The position numbers were made by a program, and so were the translations under genes. Below the pieces are notes generated by a model. That model was not told the DNA's origin and made no database searches. It was given only the letters and a program-made list of their open reading frames with translations. A DNA stretch of 64,000 nucleotides from Tachypleus tridentatus (taxonomy: Eukaryota > Arthropoda > Merostomata > Xiphosura > Limulidae), in contig NW_027467782.1 in the NCBI RefSeq assembly GCF_004210375.1, positions 24,717,276 to 24,781,275 on the forward strand, written 5' to 3'. Below, in pieces: positions 46,780 through 58,052 of this stretch (its first letter is position 1; every line of letters starts with the position of its first letter).

Positions 46780-47530
46780 TACTGAGCAAAAGTGTTAGAA
46801 CGAAATCAAAAATTATATTTCAAGCTATTTTCAAAGAACAGTGGATGTTAAATCATAGGTGATACATTCAAAGTTTGTTAATCTTCATATTTATTACAAT
46901 AAAAATTCGGTGGTGGTACTTGACTTCAGCAAACAGATAATGTTTTCTGTCCCACTCTTATATTAATAACTATAGATAGCCTTTCAGGTACTATCGCGTA
47001 ATAGTTAATGTCCTTTGCAACTTTGCTCTAAATGTTTCAAGTACAAAAGGAAGTTTTGATTTGTTAATTTTTTATGTTTCAAAGTCTAGACATCTTCAAT
47101 TGGGTTGAGACCGAGGCTCTTTAGGGGCATTGCATCATTTGATTGATTCCAGTAACACTTCTTTCTTAGCTAAGTAATTTCTTCATAGGATGGATGAATG
47201 TTTGAGGTCATTATCTCTTTGGTAGTAGAATCCTTTACTAATAATACGCAAACCATTGTGTATAACATGACGGATCAATAGTGTCTGATGGTACTTGCGT
47301 TGGTCCATTATTCTATCCATTTAGCAAATATCTATTTTCTTCCTAACATACAAGCCCCCCATACCATCACATTTCTCTTCCCATGCTTACACTTTTTAGC
47401 AAATATTATTCTCTTGACAATATTTGGAGATCAAAGTAAAGGTTTTTAAATTTCTACACAACCAAATATTTCATTCTCTTTTAGTCTTATATAAACTACA
47501 GTTTATACTATAGACTTGAATACTTTTATG
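46780..47530 (-). mobile_element. Decayed Tc1-like DNA transposon
   Basis: The left end ACAGTACTGAGCAAAAGTGTTAGAAC is a Tc1-type terminus (CAGT...GCAAAAGT.TTAGAAC). Minus-strand pieces, in order: KHGKRNVMVWGAC (47395-47355), then NDLKHSS-like (canonical 'DNDPKHT'), then LKSLGLNPIEDV (47140-47100; canonical 'SPDLNPIE'). These are successive blocks of the Tc1 DDE transposase around the second and third catalytic acids, broken by frameshifts and stops. The right end was not found. Confidence 0.7.
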
Positions 47531-49335
47531 TTGCTTGGTACATGGTTGTTTATCTCATACTTGAGATCAATGACAGTCTTCCTTCTGTCCTTGTTCTTTC
47601 AAGGTGTGTACTTTGTGTTTATTCTTGCATGCTAGTTTATTATTTTTGTGTTTAACCTTGTAGCCTTTTTTATATGAGAATATGAATATCTGGGAACAGT
47701 TTTTGAGTTTATTTATGTATACAAGGTGTTCTGTTATTGTGATTTTAGTAACTTAACGCGTCTTCTAATTTTATTTCTAGACTTATTTATTTGTGGATCA
47801 CCAGTTGTAACATATTATATTTTCATCTTGTTTGATCCTTTTTTTTTTGTGGGTATGGATATCACTATATTGCACCAGTTGCTATAGAAATAACTATTTT
47901 GCTCCAGTTAGTATGGGTATCCTTTATTGATACTTTGGTATGTAATTTTCTGCTTTTGTTATGAATCTGTCTGTGATTACTGAACATTTGCTATTTTTAT
48001 TCAGGCTGTTAGTGATTGTTGTGGCCAGTTTGAGATGGATACGTCCTATTAATTTTGAATATTTGAAGTTAAGCACCGGTTACACAATATGCTATTTGTG
48101 CTCTCCTTTCTAGGAATAACGAAACACGATTTATAGTGATGTAAATCCACAGATCTTCTGCTGTGTTACTAGGGAAGGAAAACTCTATTAATTTCTCCTC
48201 ATATTAATTCCAATTTACTTTTGTAGTTCAATTTTTGCATGTGTTCTGGTTGGTGCTGATGATGTGACGAACCGAAAACACTTCATATTGGTAAATAGTC
48301 GCTGTTTGAATCTACTCCTATAATGAATTTTAGAACCTGTTTACTAATGATGTTTAAAGTTGCTGCTAACTATATCGGTTTTTAGGTCATGTAGATCTAT
48401 GAGGGTCATATACATTTGACCTCTTCCATTACCCCACGTGACAATGTCCATGTGTGTAATTACCATTATACTCTCCTCCACTTGGCACAGCGGATTGTTT
48501 GCAGACTCACTCCTCTAGAAACTTGGTTTTGATACCCGTGTTGGGAATTGGAAGTTAGTTAAACTTATTTATTTATTTTACATAAATACACACAAGTATT
48601 TAGACAGGTATACTGAAACAAATTTTAAAGTTTCAAATAATAATCGATCATTTCTTAAAGAACGTAACTCTAGTTTACGTTATAGATAATTCCAAAATAT
48701 TTTAGCAGTATTAAACTCTAATACCACTTATACTATTAACTTATAGAACCTACACAGTTACAAATAATAAGATATTTTGTCTTAATAAATGTGGAATGTC
48801 GAATTACATACACAACAAACGTGTTTCAAATACATTTTTCGAAGAACAGGTGTTCGTTACAACAATATACTTAAAACGTTTTTCAGAATTGAGTTTATAA
48901 CAGTGTTTGAAGTTTTGTTTAATTTATATAGTGGATGATTCAAGGTATATTAATTGAATGAAGGAAATTTCAGGACATAATTTGTTTCCGATAGTCACGA
49001 TCCTGAAAAAAAACTGAAAAATAAAAAGTTCAACATCGACTGATTTGAAATACAAAGTGTACATTTGAATTAAATAAATGAATTAATTATTTTAAAGATA
49101 TGGTTAATTGATTCATGATATTCAGTTTGTTTATTATTTATGAAACTGCACTTTCAATAAAACACTCGTCTTTAACTGAATAAATTATTTACTGTTTCCT
49201 GCTTACGTAACTCTGATTTACAAATATTTTTCTTGAGTATATACCAAAGTGAAGTTAACTGTTACAAATGTTTGAGTTGCTTCAATCACTTTAATCTTTT
49301 TTTAATATTTTTTAAATATTTTTTTAATATATTTT
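47530..49335. other. No gene; Penelope-like terminus motif and SINE-B fragment
   Basis: 48256-48279 holds CTGATGA-TGTGACGAACC-GAAAAC in a setting (TTCGGTTCGTCAC on the other strand) that I associate with Penelope-like termini. 48478-48550 is a SINE-B head (CACTTGGCACAGCGGATTG, GGTTTTGATACCCGTGTTGG). The rest is AT-rich. Confidence 0.35.
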
Positions 49336-49337
49336 TT

Positions 49338-49578
49338 TCAAATTTCGTGCAAAGCTACATGAAGGCTAGCTGCACTAGCCGTTCTTAACTTAGCAGTGTA
49401 AGCTAGTCATCACCACCCACCGACAACTTTAGGACTAGGCTTTTATCAACGAATAGTGGTATTGACCATCATTTTATAACGCCCCTCTAACGGCTCAAAA
49501 AGCGAGCATGATTCGAACTCGTGATTCTCAGATTACGAATCATGTGCCTTAACCAACCGGCCTTTCCGGGTCTGTTCC
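49338..49578 (-). repeat. SINE-A, inverted
   Basis: CAAATTTCGTGCAAAGCTAC, body with a deletion near 49400, TGATTCGAACTCGTGATTCTC and the head end CCGGCCTTTCCGGGTC. Confidence 0.85.
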
Positions 49579-49608
49579 CAATTTGAGAATTTTTTTTCCC
49601 GAACAAAA

Positions 49609-49895
49609 ATGTTCGGCATTGCCAGGTAGTTAAGGCGACACTGGACTTGCAATTAATTTGATGTTCACGGGTTCGAATCACCATCGCACCAAACAAGCTG
49701 GCCCTCTCAGCCGTGGGGGCGATATATAATGTGATGGTCAATCCCACTATTCATTGGCAAAAGAGTACTCCAAGAGTTGGCGGTGGGTGGTGATTACTAT
49801 CTGCCTTCTCTCGAGTCTTACACTGCAAAATTGGGAACGGCAAATAGCCCTCGTGTAGCTTTGCGCGAAATTCAAAACACATCAAACCAAACCGA
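49609..49895 (+). repeat. SINE-A, near full length, start of block D3
   Basis: TTCGGCATTGCCAGGTAGTTAAGG, GTTCACGGGTTCGAATCACC, body and tail TTCAAAACACATCAAACC. The 3' flank to about 50060 (AATTTAGTTGCTTCAGGCATTT...) matches 12690-12840, so the SINE insertion predates that duplication. Confidence 0.9.
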
Positions 49896-50785
49896 ACATA
49901 AAAATTGACATCTTTAATAATTTAGTTGCTTCAGGCATTTCGCAATAGAGAATAAATGAAAGACATAAATTTATTTTTAAAATTTGAAAATACATTGATT
50001 AATTTCTGTAAGAGATTAATCTAATATTCAAAGTTAAGTGTGCCAAATATTGGTCTACATAATAAGACCTTTCCACACGGCTGTACAACGATTTTTGTGT
50101 TTGGAGCTGAACAAACATCGGTTGAAGTCATGCATTGCTTGATGTAGTTCTCTGTTTTGTTTAACGCAATTTATTCAAATCTATTCTTCACAAAACGGGA
50201 TTTGATTTATTTATAATTTTGAGTACTTGAGAAAAAAACAACTTGTAACACTGATCTACCTAACTTTGATGCGTTTTCAATCAACCAGTGTTGTTTGAAA
50301 TCACTGCTTACAAATTATGTTTAACAGCATTTTGAAACCATATTTATAACAACGTGTTAAATATTGAACAAAAATATTTCATCAGTATACGGGGATAAAA
50401 TACAAGAAGCCTACATAGTTTTATTATACGAACATTACAGATCGAGACCGTAAATAAAACCACAATGATTGGTCATCACCTGCTGTTATTTTAATAACTA
50501 ACCAAAAATGCTCAGTAATTTGTATTGTAAGCTATTTGAATAAAGAACGTTTTGGTATACATTCTGAAGATAATAGCATTCTTATATCACAGAAATATCT
50601 GATTTCAATTGTTTAAAATTGATTACCGAACTAATATATTACGTAAATAACATTTCTGTGTAAGGGAAAAAAAAATGTTTTATTTTTTATAAGTCTTGGA
50701 ATTTTGATGAGCAACATAAGTATAGAATAAAGTCAACAAAATTAGAAAATAACCAGGCACACCTGTATATAGTTTTTGCTTTAAA
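49895..50785. other. End of block D3, then no feature
   Basis: 49895-50060 is duplicated with 12672-12840. 50060-50785 is AT-rich without recognised content. Confidence 0.4.
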
Positions 50786-50898
50786 TTAAGCACAAAGTTA
50801 CACAATGTGCTATCTGAGCTCTTCCCAACACAGGTCTCGGAACCCGGTTTTAAGCGTTGTAAGTCGGCAGACATATCGCTAAGCCACTGGGGAGCCAC
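50785..50898 (-). repeat. SINE-B copy, inverted
   Basis: AATTAAGCACAAAGTTACAC, CTCTTCCCAACACAGGTCTCGG, CGTTGTAAGTCGGCAGACATATCGCTAAGCCACTGGGG; the clearest copy of the type without the longer variant tail. Confidence 0.8.
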
Positions 50899-51440
50899 AT
50901 TTATATATCTTTAATTATTATTTCTCCAGACATTTCTAATATTGTGCAAATGTTTCGCATATCATATCCAATACTTATTTGTTGTTTATTTTATGTTGTT
51001 TTTTTTCTCTTTAGCAATAACCAAACAATCTGTTTATTGAAAATCACACGTAAAAATTTATCTACTCACACAATTTGATATGCACACGTAAATAATCTCT
51101 GTGTTCATACGGATTTATATACATGCGTAAATATTGTATCTAGTCACACTGATTGATTTTCACACGCAAACATCCCGTCTATCAATTTGATATTCACACT
51201 CATAAGTAGCCATTAACAACTCCGAATGTTAAAATTAATTATAAGTTGTAGAATCTTCATTTAAACGGTAAAACATTCTTTATCGTTAAAACACGAGTAG
51301 ATGCCAATGACCACATCAGCGATCGGTACCTGATACTTGTTCTAGACACAAATAAGTACATTTTGTGCTAACTGATTTTATAGAAGGCCACTTTTTGTTT
51401 GCACTAACTCAGGAATATTTTTGACTAACAACAGTTAACA
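50898..51440. other. No feature recognised
   Basis: AT-rich with loosely repeated 'CACACGTAAA/ACAC.CGTAAAT' motifs at 51045-51200, spaced about 60 bp. No acceptor for the following exon fragment could be fixed. Confidence 0.3.
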
Positions 51441-51655
51441 AATAATAACTTTTGCTTTTGGTTACTATGGTCTGCACTCCAGAAAGTTACGCTAAGAACG
51501 GAAATAACGATACACACCGGAACATCCACGATGGTTGCAGTGATGTCGGAAACAAAAGGGGGTGTGCGAACGGTAATGACAGATATGGGAGTAACGGTGA
51601 TCCAGGTTTTCATAAAAGTAATAGAAATAAAGGAGACAATAAGAAACGGTTAGGA
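51440..51655 (+). pseudogene. 5' part of a Gly/Arg-rich peptide exon (copy 4)
   Basis: In the frame from 51452 it reads LLLVTMVCTPESYAKNGNN, NIHDGCSDVGNKRG and GSNGDPGFHKSNRNKG, aligned with the 57.6-kb copy (IIIVYTVGSYAINE, NIHNGYGGHGDKK, SGFTSKPGFVIGSGNGK). Hydrophobic start, then a polar Asn/Gly/Lys-rich region. After about 51655 the sequence switches to the R-associated block (GAGGGAAATAATAAATAAATC), so the second half is lost. The frame stays open to 51697 by chance into that block. Confidence 0.55.
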
Positions 51656-54060
51656 AGAGTCACCGTGATGAGGGAAATAATAAATAAATCTAAATAAGGG
51701 TTTCTTTTCTCCCTAAATGCGATGATATTATTGGGCCACGCACTCATTTGACATTAACAGATCAATGTTAATACTTAAACAACCAATCCTCAAAATACGT
51801 TATGGGATATGATGTGTGACTGGCGACTGAAGAAGCTTTCTTTCATAATACTATTTTTTACTTTATACTGTGGCATCTAACGACCTATTTTCATTTTAAC
51901 AAATGAAAGCAGTGACCGTCTGATTAATTAAAGTTTGCTACTAATCTTTACAACCATCTACAGTCAGAAATCATTATTAGACGTAATTTTATAATAATCT
52001 CAAATTAAAATCTCCTTAGTCAACAGGCACATACACAAAACAATCTTTTTCTTTCCTTTTATACTGTTTCAGTAAAACTAGATGGCGCTATATTCAAGAA
52101 CATTTTTTATAGGAAACTTCCATTTATCAAATGAAATCATGGTTTCAGAACATTAAAAAAAATAAAACTTAAATTTATAGATTTCTCTATGTTTGGCAAT
52201 TCGAGTCCCAACATATAGTATTTTTCTTGACCTATTTTAATCCTTTCCTTTTCAATAAGTAACTAAAACAGTATGGAAGAAAAAGGACATTGGCCATACT
52301 TTACCTCAGCACTTCCATATTTTCTGCATGGTTACAGTTTTACTGTGATGCAGAAAGCAAAGTTAGTAACATTTATCAAAACTCTTAAAAGCACAAACGG
52401 TTTTGCTATATTCACAAACTTCTGATCTGATGAACCAAAGATGATCAGAATTAGATAATAAATCTAGGGATTAATACAGAATAAGATTACTACTTATTAA
52501 CAGCCCAAATATAAACAATATCCCATAAGATCCAGGTTACGTTGAAACAAGATACCAAGCTAATAATGTAGTGTAATTATAAAAAAGAGAATAAAATAAA
52601 AAACTGATAAACATTATAACATTCATTTACAGTTAACATGAGACGTTATTGTTAGACCTATTACATTGTTAACCGTTACATTTTCTGTATAGTTCTCCAG
52701 AGATTTTCAACAAGTAGAAGTGTTTATCATAATAGTATTACAACTACACGATATATGTGTAATATCTATTGCTGAATGCGTGTTTCTTTACAGACCGGCT
52801 TGTATACGGCAAATATAGTTTGCGGAATACTATTTAAGATCGCCATTTCATACAATATAACTTAGAGACATTATAAATTAAATATACTACCGACATTATA
52901 ATTTAAAAAATAACCTTAAAAAAGAATGGAAGATACCACACGAAGCACATACCAATGACTCCCGAAACATGATAGTAAAGTATATCAAACATTTGCATTG
53001 ATTTAAAAACTATCTAGACATTCTTAAATAGCTTTTAATTGAAAATATAATATGGATAAAGGAACTTATTTAACGAGAACATGAGAGGTTACTCTTACAT
53101 TCTATACCAACTGGGAAGAAACTGTAATGACATAAGTGCCTGTCAATAGAGAATAGCGATCGGTAAGTTTATTTATCTTCAGTTGTATGTGTTCTTTTAT
53201 TTTAGCAAAGCCACATCGGGCTATCTGTTTGAGTCTTCCATATATTCAGTTGTCTCTACTGTGAAACATAGAACATTAAGTAAATAAGAAATTATTATTG
53301 GAACTACCGTGGAACGTATAATTTAAGTAAAATGAGAACTTTACACATAATGTAGTTATAAATAAACTTAGAGTGAAAGTTTCACAAAACATAACATAAT
53401 TTTACCTTCCCAAACTTAACAGGAGTATGACAAACAAATAAATAATAATAAAATGTAAAATAGAAAAGAAATTAAATATCTTACATGAAATAATTCAGAT
53501 TATAAGAAAGAGAAACGAATAATTCTGTAATTTACTTTTCGACGAAGTGAAGATGTAAACACCATAATGATTATTTGGCATGATTTTCGACTTTGAAAGG
53601 ACATCAATATAAAAAAGAAATTTAAAACATTTCCATAAAATTTATAGCGTTCATTTGTTATTCAAATTTGTTTCGCAATATATCCGACGAAATAGCCAAT
53701 TATGAAATATAACCTTCCCATAATTTAGCATATAACATACGAGAGTTTCGTAACTCACAGCTATGGCCTTCGGTATGATTACTTCATATCCCCACATTAT
53801 GTAAATACGAAAAGTTGAAGAATGCTTTTAATATAACAGTTTAACTTACAGCTGCTATCAACGTCTTTTACCTTATCGCTATCTAATGAGGACAGTGGAA
53901 AGTGTTCTACAGTTTATTCTATAAGTTAATTATCGGTAAAACTGTAACACAACTCACCGGAGACAAATAGTTGTATTTTTTGCATGGTATCATTTCAGTA
54001 TAAAAAGTAGCACTTCTCTATGCAGAATAATATGAGATAATTAGACAAAAATTAATTACT
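51655..54060. repeat. R block, copy 5 (long)
   Basis: A short pre-R piece to 51713, then R homology from ATGATATTATTGGGCCACGC. Matches 25980-28290 through its length. A SINE-B trace is at 53190-53235. Ends near 54060, before the hAT element. Confidence 0.6.
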
Positions 54061-54343
54061 GATCAAATTTCGGGACATTGTAGGTGAGATATAAATAGAC
54101 AACGTAATTCTTAAAAAGGTATTTATAAAGAGTATGAAAGAATTCCCAGTAAAACAGCACTTTGACATATGTTCTCTTCATATAAAACAACAAACAGGGG
54201 AATTATGTTGAATGTCCCACCATGCTTTTCGAATGGTATCTGTCACAACACCAGTAAAATAACGTTTATGTTGACTAGATTCACTAACTTATTCAATCTT
54301 TTGTAATTTCAAATACAATTATTAACACAAGTTAGGCTAAACG
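54060..54343. other. No feature recognised
   Basis: Plain AT-rich sequence between the R block and the hAT target site. Confidence 0.3.
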
Positions 54344-54513
54344 ATTTAGACCAGGGGTGTGCAACATTTTTCGTCGGTGGGCCATATAACCAACTTCATC
54401 AATCAAGCGGGGCCACTTAAAAAACAAGCTTATTCGTGTACATGCACAATAAATTAAAAAAAATTCTCAAAATGCAAGCAATAATATTTTATATTTTTGC
54501 ATGAGTGATCATT

Positions 54514-56302
54514 TTAGTGCGACACTTGAAATTTAGAGTCCTTGCAAAGCTTGTCAATATCAGCTTTGACAGAAGTGGTTGCCACTCTTAACTGACTGGT
54601 CAAATGTTCATCAGTCAGCTGACTTCTACATTTGGTTTTGATGAGCTTCATTTTGGAGAAAAATTGCTCACAGCAGTAGGTGCTACCAAAAGGGAGGCAA
54701 TTCTTTGTGCATGACGGGACAAATTGGGAAACTTTTCACGTACACAGAGTTTGTAAAAGTCTAGCAAACTGTTTTCAGAGAATTTCCTTTTAGTGTCCAT
54801 GTCAGCCTGCAGTTCAATGAGTTCCATTTGGCAATCATCAGGACTGTCTTCCACTGCCAAATCAAAGGTTGAGCGAACAATTTCAATCTAATTTCAGTTT
54901 GTCTGAAATCTGGAAATCTGTTTGCAAACTCATCACGCAGCTTTTGTACACTGGTTTCATATTTGGTGCAATCCAGATTAGGAAATTCCAGTTTCCTGGT
55001 TGCAAGACATGTAAAATGGGTCAATATGGCTCTTCTCAACTGAACCTGGAAAAGTTCCAATTTCTTCTCAAAAGCACAAATATGCTCAAACAACTTATTC
55101 ACAAGTTGACTTTTCCCTTGTAGTTTTAAGTTTAAATCAGACAGATGCTGTGTAATGTCTGTGAGGAATGCTAAGTCATTCAGCCAGTTCTCATTGCTCA
55201 AGAAGTCCACATTCTGACGTTTGCTCTCCATGAAGAACTTAATCTCCTCTCGCAGATTCCAGAATCTCTTCAAAGTAGCAGCTCTACTAAGCCAACGTAC
55301 AGCAGAGAAGTACAAAACATCTGAATACTCACTGTCCAGCTCATCTAAAAAAGTTTTAAATTGTCGATGATTTAATCCTCGTGTTCGAATATAATTTACG
55401 CATTGGACGACATTTTTCATGACTTCTGCAAAATCCAGAACTTTGGTGCACAAGCTCTCTTGGTGAATAATGCAATGGCTTACAACTACGTCTTGTGCTC
55501 CAATTGCAGTTAGAAATTTCTTGGTGAATCCATTTGTCCTACCTGTCATGGAAGGAGCACCATCTGTTGTAACACCACATAATTTATAAGGATTCAGTTC
55601 AAACTTTTCTACAACCTTAAGCACTTGTTCACAAATATCCTGTCCTGTGGTTGTGGAGGAAAGGCTTGCCATATCTAAAACTCTTCGAAAACATCAAAGC
55701 CTGCAGTAACAGCTCTGATGAAAATGACAAGTTGGGATGTGTCATTGATATCAGTGCTTTCATCCAAAGCCAGACTGAAAGCTTCACACGAATTCAATCT
55801 CTCTTTCAAAGTTTCTTTGATGTCCTCTGAAAGATCTTTTGTCCTGCGTGAGACAGTAAAGCGGGAAAGGCTAGTTTGCTCCACCAAATATTTTTCTCTG
55901 GACATGCATATTCTGTGAATATTGTTAAACAATTTTTAATAAATTCTTCATCACTGAAAGGCTTTCCCTTTTCTGCCATACATTCACAAAGCTTAAAACT
56001 CAGTTTTGTCACCAGTTCTGAATTTTTCTTGAAAGTGGTAAAAACACCTCGTTGCTTTTCAATGGATGTTTTTAAATGTTTAATTTTGTCCTTTCGTGCC
56101 TGACCAACAATTTCATCAAACTGGGAGGAGTGCTTAGTTGCGTAATGTCGCTTAATATTGTACTCTTTCATGACTGCAATTGTAGTTTGACAGACGAGGC
56201 AGACAACACCTTGATTATGTGGGACAACAAGATATTTTGTGCACCATTCACTGTTGAATAACCTTCCTCATCATCAATTTTTCGTTTCTTAACTGCTGAC
56301 AT
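54514..56302 (-). pseudogene. hAT-family transposase (BED finger, DDE core, C-terminal dimerisation), frameshifted
   Basis: Start ATG at 56302 (SAVKKRKIDDEE). A frameshift near 56250 moves to WCTKYLVV and VCLVCQTTIAVMKEYNIKRH, a BED-type zinc finger with C..C and H....H. 56171-55900 continues KPFSDEEFIKNCL. A shift near 55900 leads to SRRTKDLSEDI and SLALDESTDINDTSQLVIFI (first catalytic Asp region). A missing T near 55675 breaks the link to 55672-54880 with KLCGVTTDGAPSMTGR (second Asp) and YFSAVRWLSR. Shifts near 54875 and 54680 separate the hAT C-terminal dimerisation part (LLDFYKLCVREKFPNL; GSTYCCEQFFSKMK; LTDEHL). About five single-base indels in all, otherwise full length at about 590 residues. 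Most like transposases related to vertebrate GTF2IRD2/ZBED-type domesticated proteins. Confidence 0.9.
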
Positions 56303-56472
56303 TTTACTAGCCCTGAAATCAAAACAAAAATTATTCTCACGAAAATAGCAAAGTAGAAAAAAACATAGAATTTATTTACACATGGAACCTCTTATGGACA
56401 GAAACACATGTTTCTAAATTGGCATCCCGATCATAGCCTTCCGGTACTTAAATTAATTGAGAATAGAAAATA

Positions 56473-56922
56473 CAGTGTGACCTCGCCTATTCGCGGTTCG
56501 CCATTCGCGGCCCCGCATATTCGCGGGTTATGCGCGAACTGCGTTTTGTAGGTCACAGAGACTGAAAGGGCTTTTCGAGGAGATTTCTGTTGTATTTACT
56601 CAATCAAGCCGTTTTATCAATTGTCGTCTTCACCAAACAAGATTGGACTGCTATTGGCTGACTGCCTCAGCTTCCCCAACAACGCAAACGGCAAAGCACA
56701 GCCCGGTAACGCACGGTACAATTTAGTGAAATACATAACAGTATGCAATATTGCTACATTATTACTGCATCAATGAGTATAAGTATCATTAGTGTTTGGG
56801 AAGCATTTCATATAGTATATAATCGCATACATATACGTTTTAAAACTGCGTCCAATATTCGCGGTTTTCGCTATTCGCGGGAGGGTAAAGAACGTAACCC
56901 CGCGAATAACGAGGTCACACTG
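56473..56922. mobile_element. Pogo/Tigger-like MITE nested in the hAT element
   Basis: 450 bp with termini CAGTGTGACCTCGCCTATTC and (right end, reversed) CAGTGTGACCTCGTTATTCG, identical apart from a short difference after position 13; TA on each side (56471-56472, 56923-56924). 'TTCGCGG' repeats near both ends are typical of pogo/Tigger elements. The centre is non-coding, so it depended on a transposase supplied in trans. Confidence 0.9.
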
Positions 56923-57405
56923 TACATAGAATCAGATGCATCTGAAAGCAAAAATTTTAATAAATTCAGTAAAGTCACAACAATATGCTAAATAATAATC
57001 AATTTACCTTCAATCTCTTGTAGTAACTGTAAAAGGTAATAAAATTTTCACCAATAATGAATGACGGACAGCAGAGGTTAGGGAAAATTGTCGCCAGAGG
57101 GCGAAGGCGAGGTTCAGGACATGACGTTGAGTCGTAGACAATAGTGCTAGTGCACGTCACCTATTCATGCCCTAAGGAGGCCGACCAATCGAATTCGGCC
57201 TACTCCTCTCTAGCAAAGATAATTTTAGAAGTTTGTCGAGTCGAAGCCTGGGAATCCCGTAGGATCGATGCTTTTAAAATATTCCATTTGCGTTGGATTA
57301 CAGATCAGGCCACATGGTTAGATTACAACAACTAGGGCCACACTAAATGGCTTGGCGGGCCGGGTTGTGGCCCGCGGGCCGCCTGTTGCACACCCTGATT
57401 TAGAC

Positions 57406-57638
57406 TATAGAAGAATAATGCCATTTATTTTATAGTAATCTTTTCTACACAAGAACATTTTAACATAAAATCTTAAAGCTTTATGGGGAAATTGTTATAC
57501 GATAGGCTAAGTTACATTCTACTAGTTTGTGTTTGTGTCTGTAAAATAACTATGGATCTACACAACTTTCTCACAGAGTAACTAGTTTGTGTTTTATTGG
57601 TCATAGTTTCATAAGGAAAATGATTTTTTATTTTTCAG
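57406..57638. promoter_or_regulatory. Upstream intron end with polypyrimidine tract and acceptor
   Basis: 57625-57638 is ATTTTTTATTTTTCAG directly before the exon-like frame. Apart from this acceptor-like site nothing is recognised. Confidence 0.4.
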
Positions 57639-58052
57639 GTTTTCTTTCTACTTTTCATTATTATCGTCTACACTGTCGGAAGTTACGCTATAAACGAAAT
57701 AATCGAAAACATCCACAATGGTTATGGTGGTCATGGAGATAAAAAGTGAAATAGGAGCGCTGTCGATAGAGACAGGAATAAAAGTGGTTTCACCAGTAAA
57801 CCAGGTTTTGTAATAGGTAGTGGAAATGGAAAATACAAAAAGAATGTGTTTGGAAAAGACCCATACTTTGGCTTGGGTTTTGACAGTGGCCTTAACTTAA
57901 GAAGTGGGTTGGGAAGAGGAACACGAACAGCAAGACAATCAGAAATGCAATTCGGAACTAATCGAAGAGGAAGAAGATTGGATAGTGAACTAAGAAGAAA
58001 TGAAATTTTTATTTGGATGCATAAAATCACACTGCTGGATGATAATTGGTAA
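57639..58052 (+). pseudogene. Gly/Arg-rich secreted-peptide exon (copy 5), one in-frame TGA
   Basis: After the acceptor, 138 codons in one frame to TAA (58050-58052) with a single TGA at 57747-57749. Residues 1-17 (VFFLLFIIIVYTVGSYA) are strongly hydrophobic, like a signal-peptide core ending in a small residue. Residues 18-36 include IHNGYGGHGDKK. After the TGA come KPGFVIGSGNGKYKKNVFGK, FGLGFDSGLNLRSGLGRGTR and NRRGRRLDSELRR: Gly/Arg/Lys-rich and basic. AATTG|GTAAGAG at 58048 could be the donor equivalent to 42066. Matches 5800-5990 in its last third and 51440-51655 in its first. With only one stop it is the least damaged long copy; the TGA could also be a sequencing error or real readthrough. 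Confidence 0.5.

Larger units (their letters stand above)
54352..57397 (-). mobile_element. hAT transposon (Charlie-like), complete ends
   Basis: 3046 bp. The left end CAGGGGTGTGCAACA and the right end TGTTGCACACCCTG are inverted repeats with one G indel. The 8-bp duplication ATTTAGAC flanks it exactly at 54344-54351 and 57398-57405. It encodes a BED/hAT transposase on the minus strand, now frameshifted, and carries a nested MITE at 56473-56922. Next to the right end is a very GC-rich stretch (GGCGGGCCGGG...CCGCGGGCC). Ends and target site are well kept, so insertion is younger than the surrounding R block. Confidence 0.95.

Noticed and set aside
51425..51613. Minus-strand 62-codon ORF
   Set aside because: Antisense to the + strand peptide-exon fragment.
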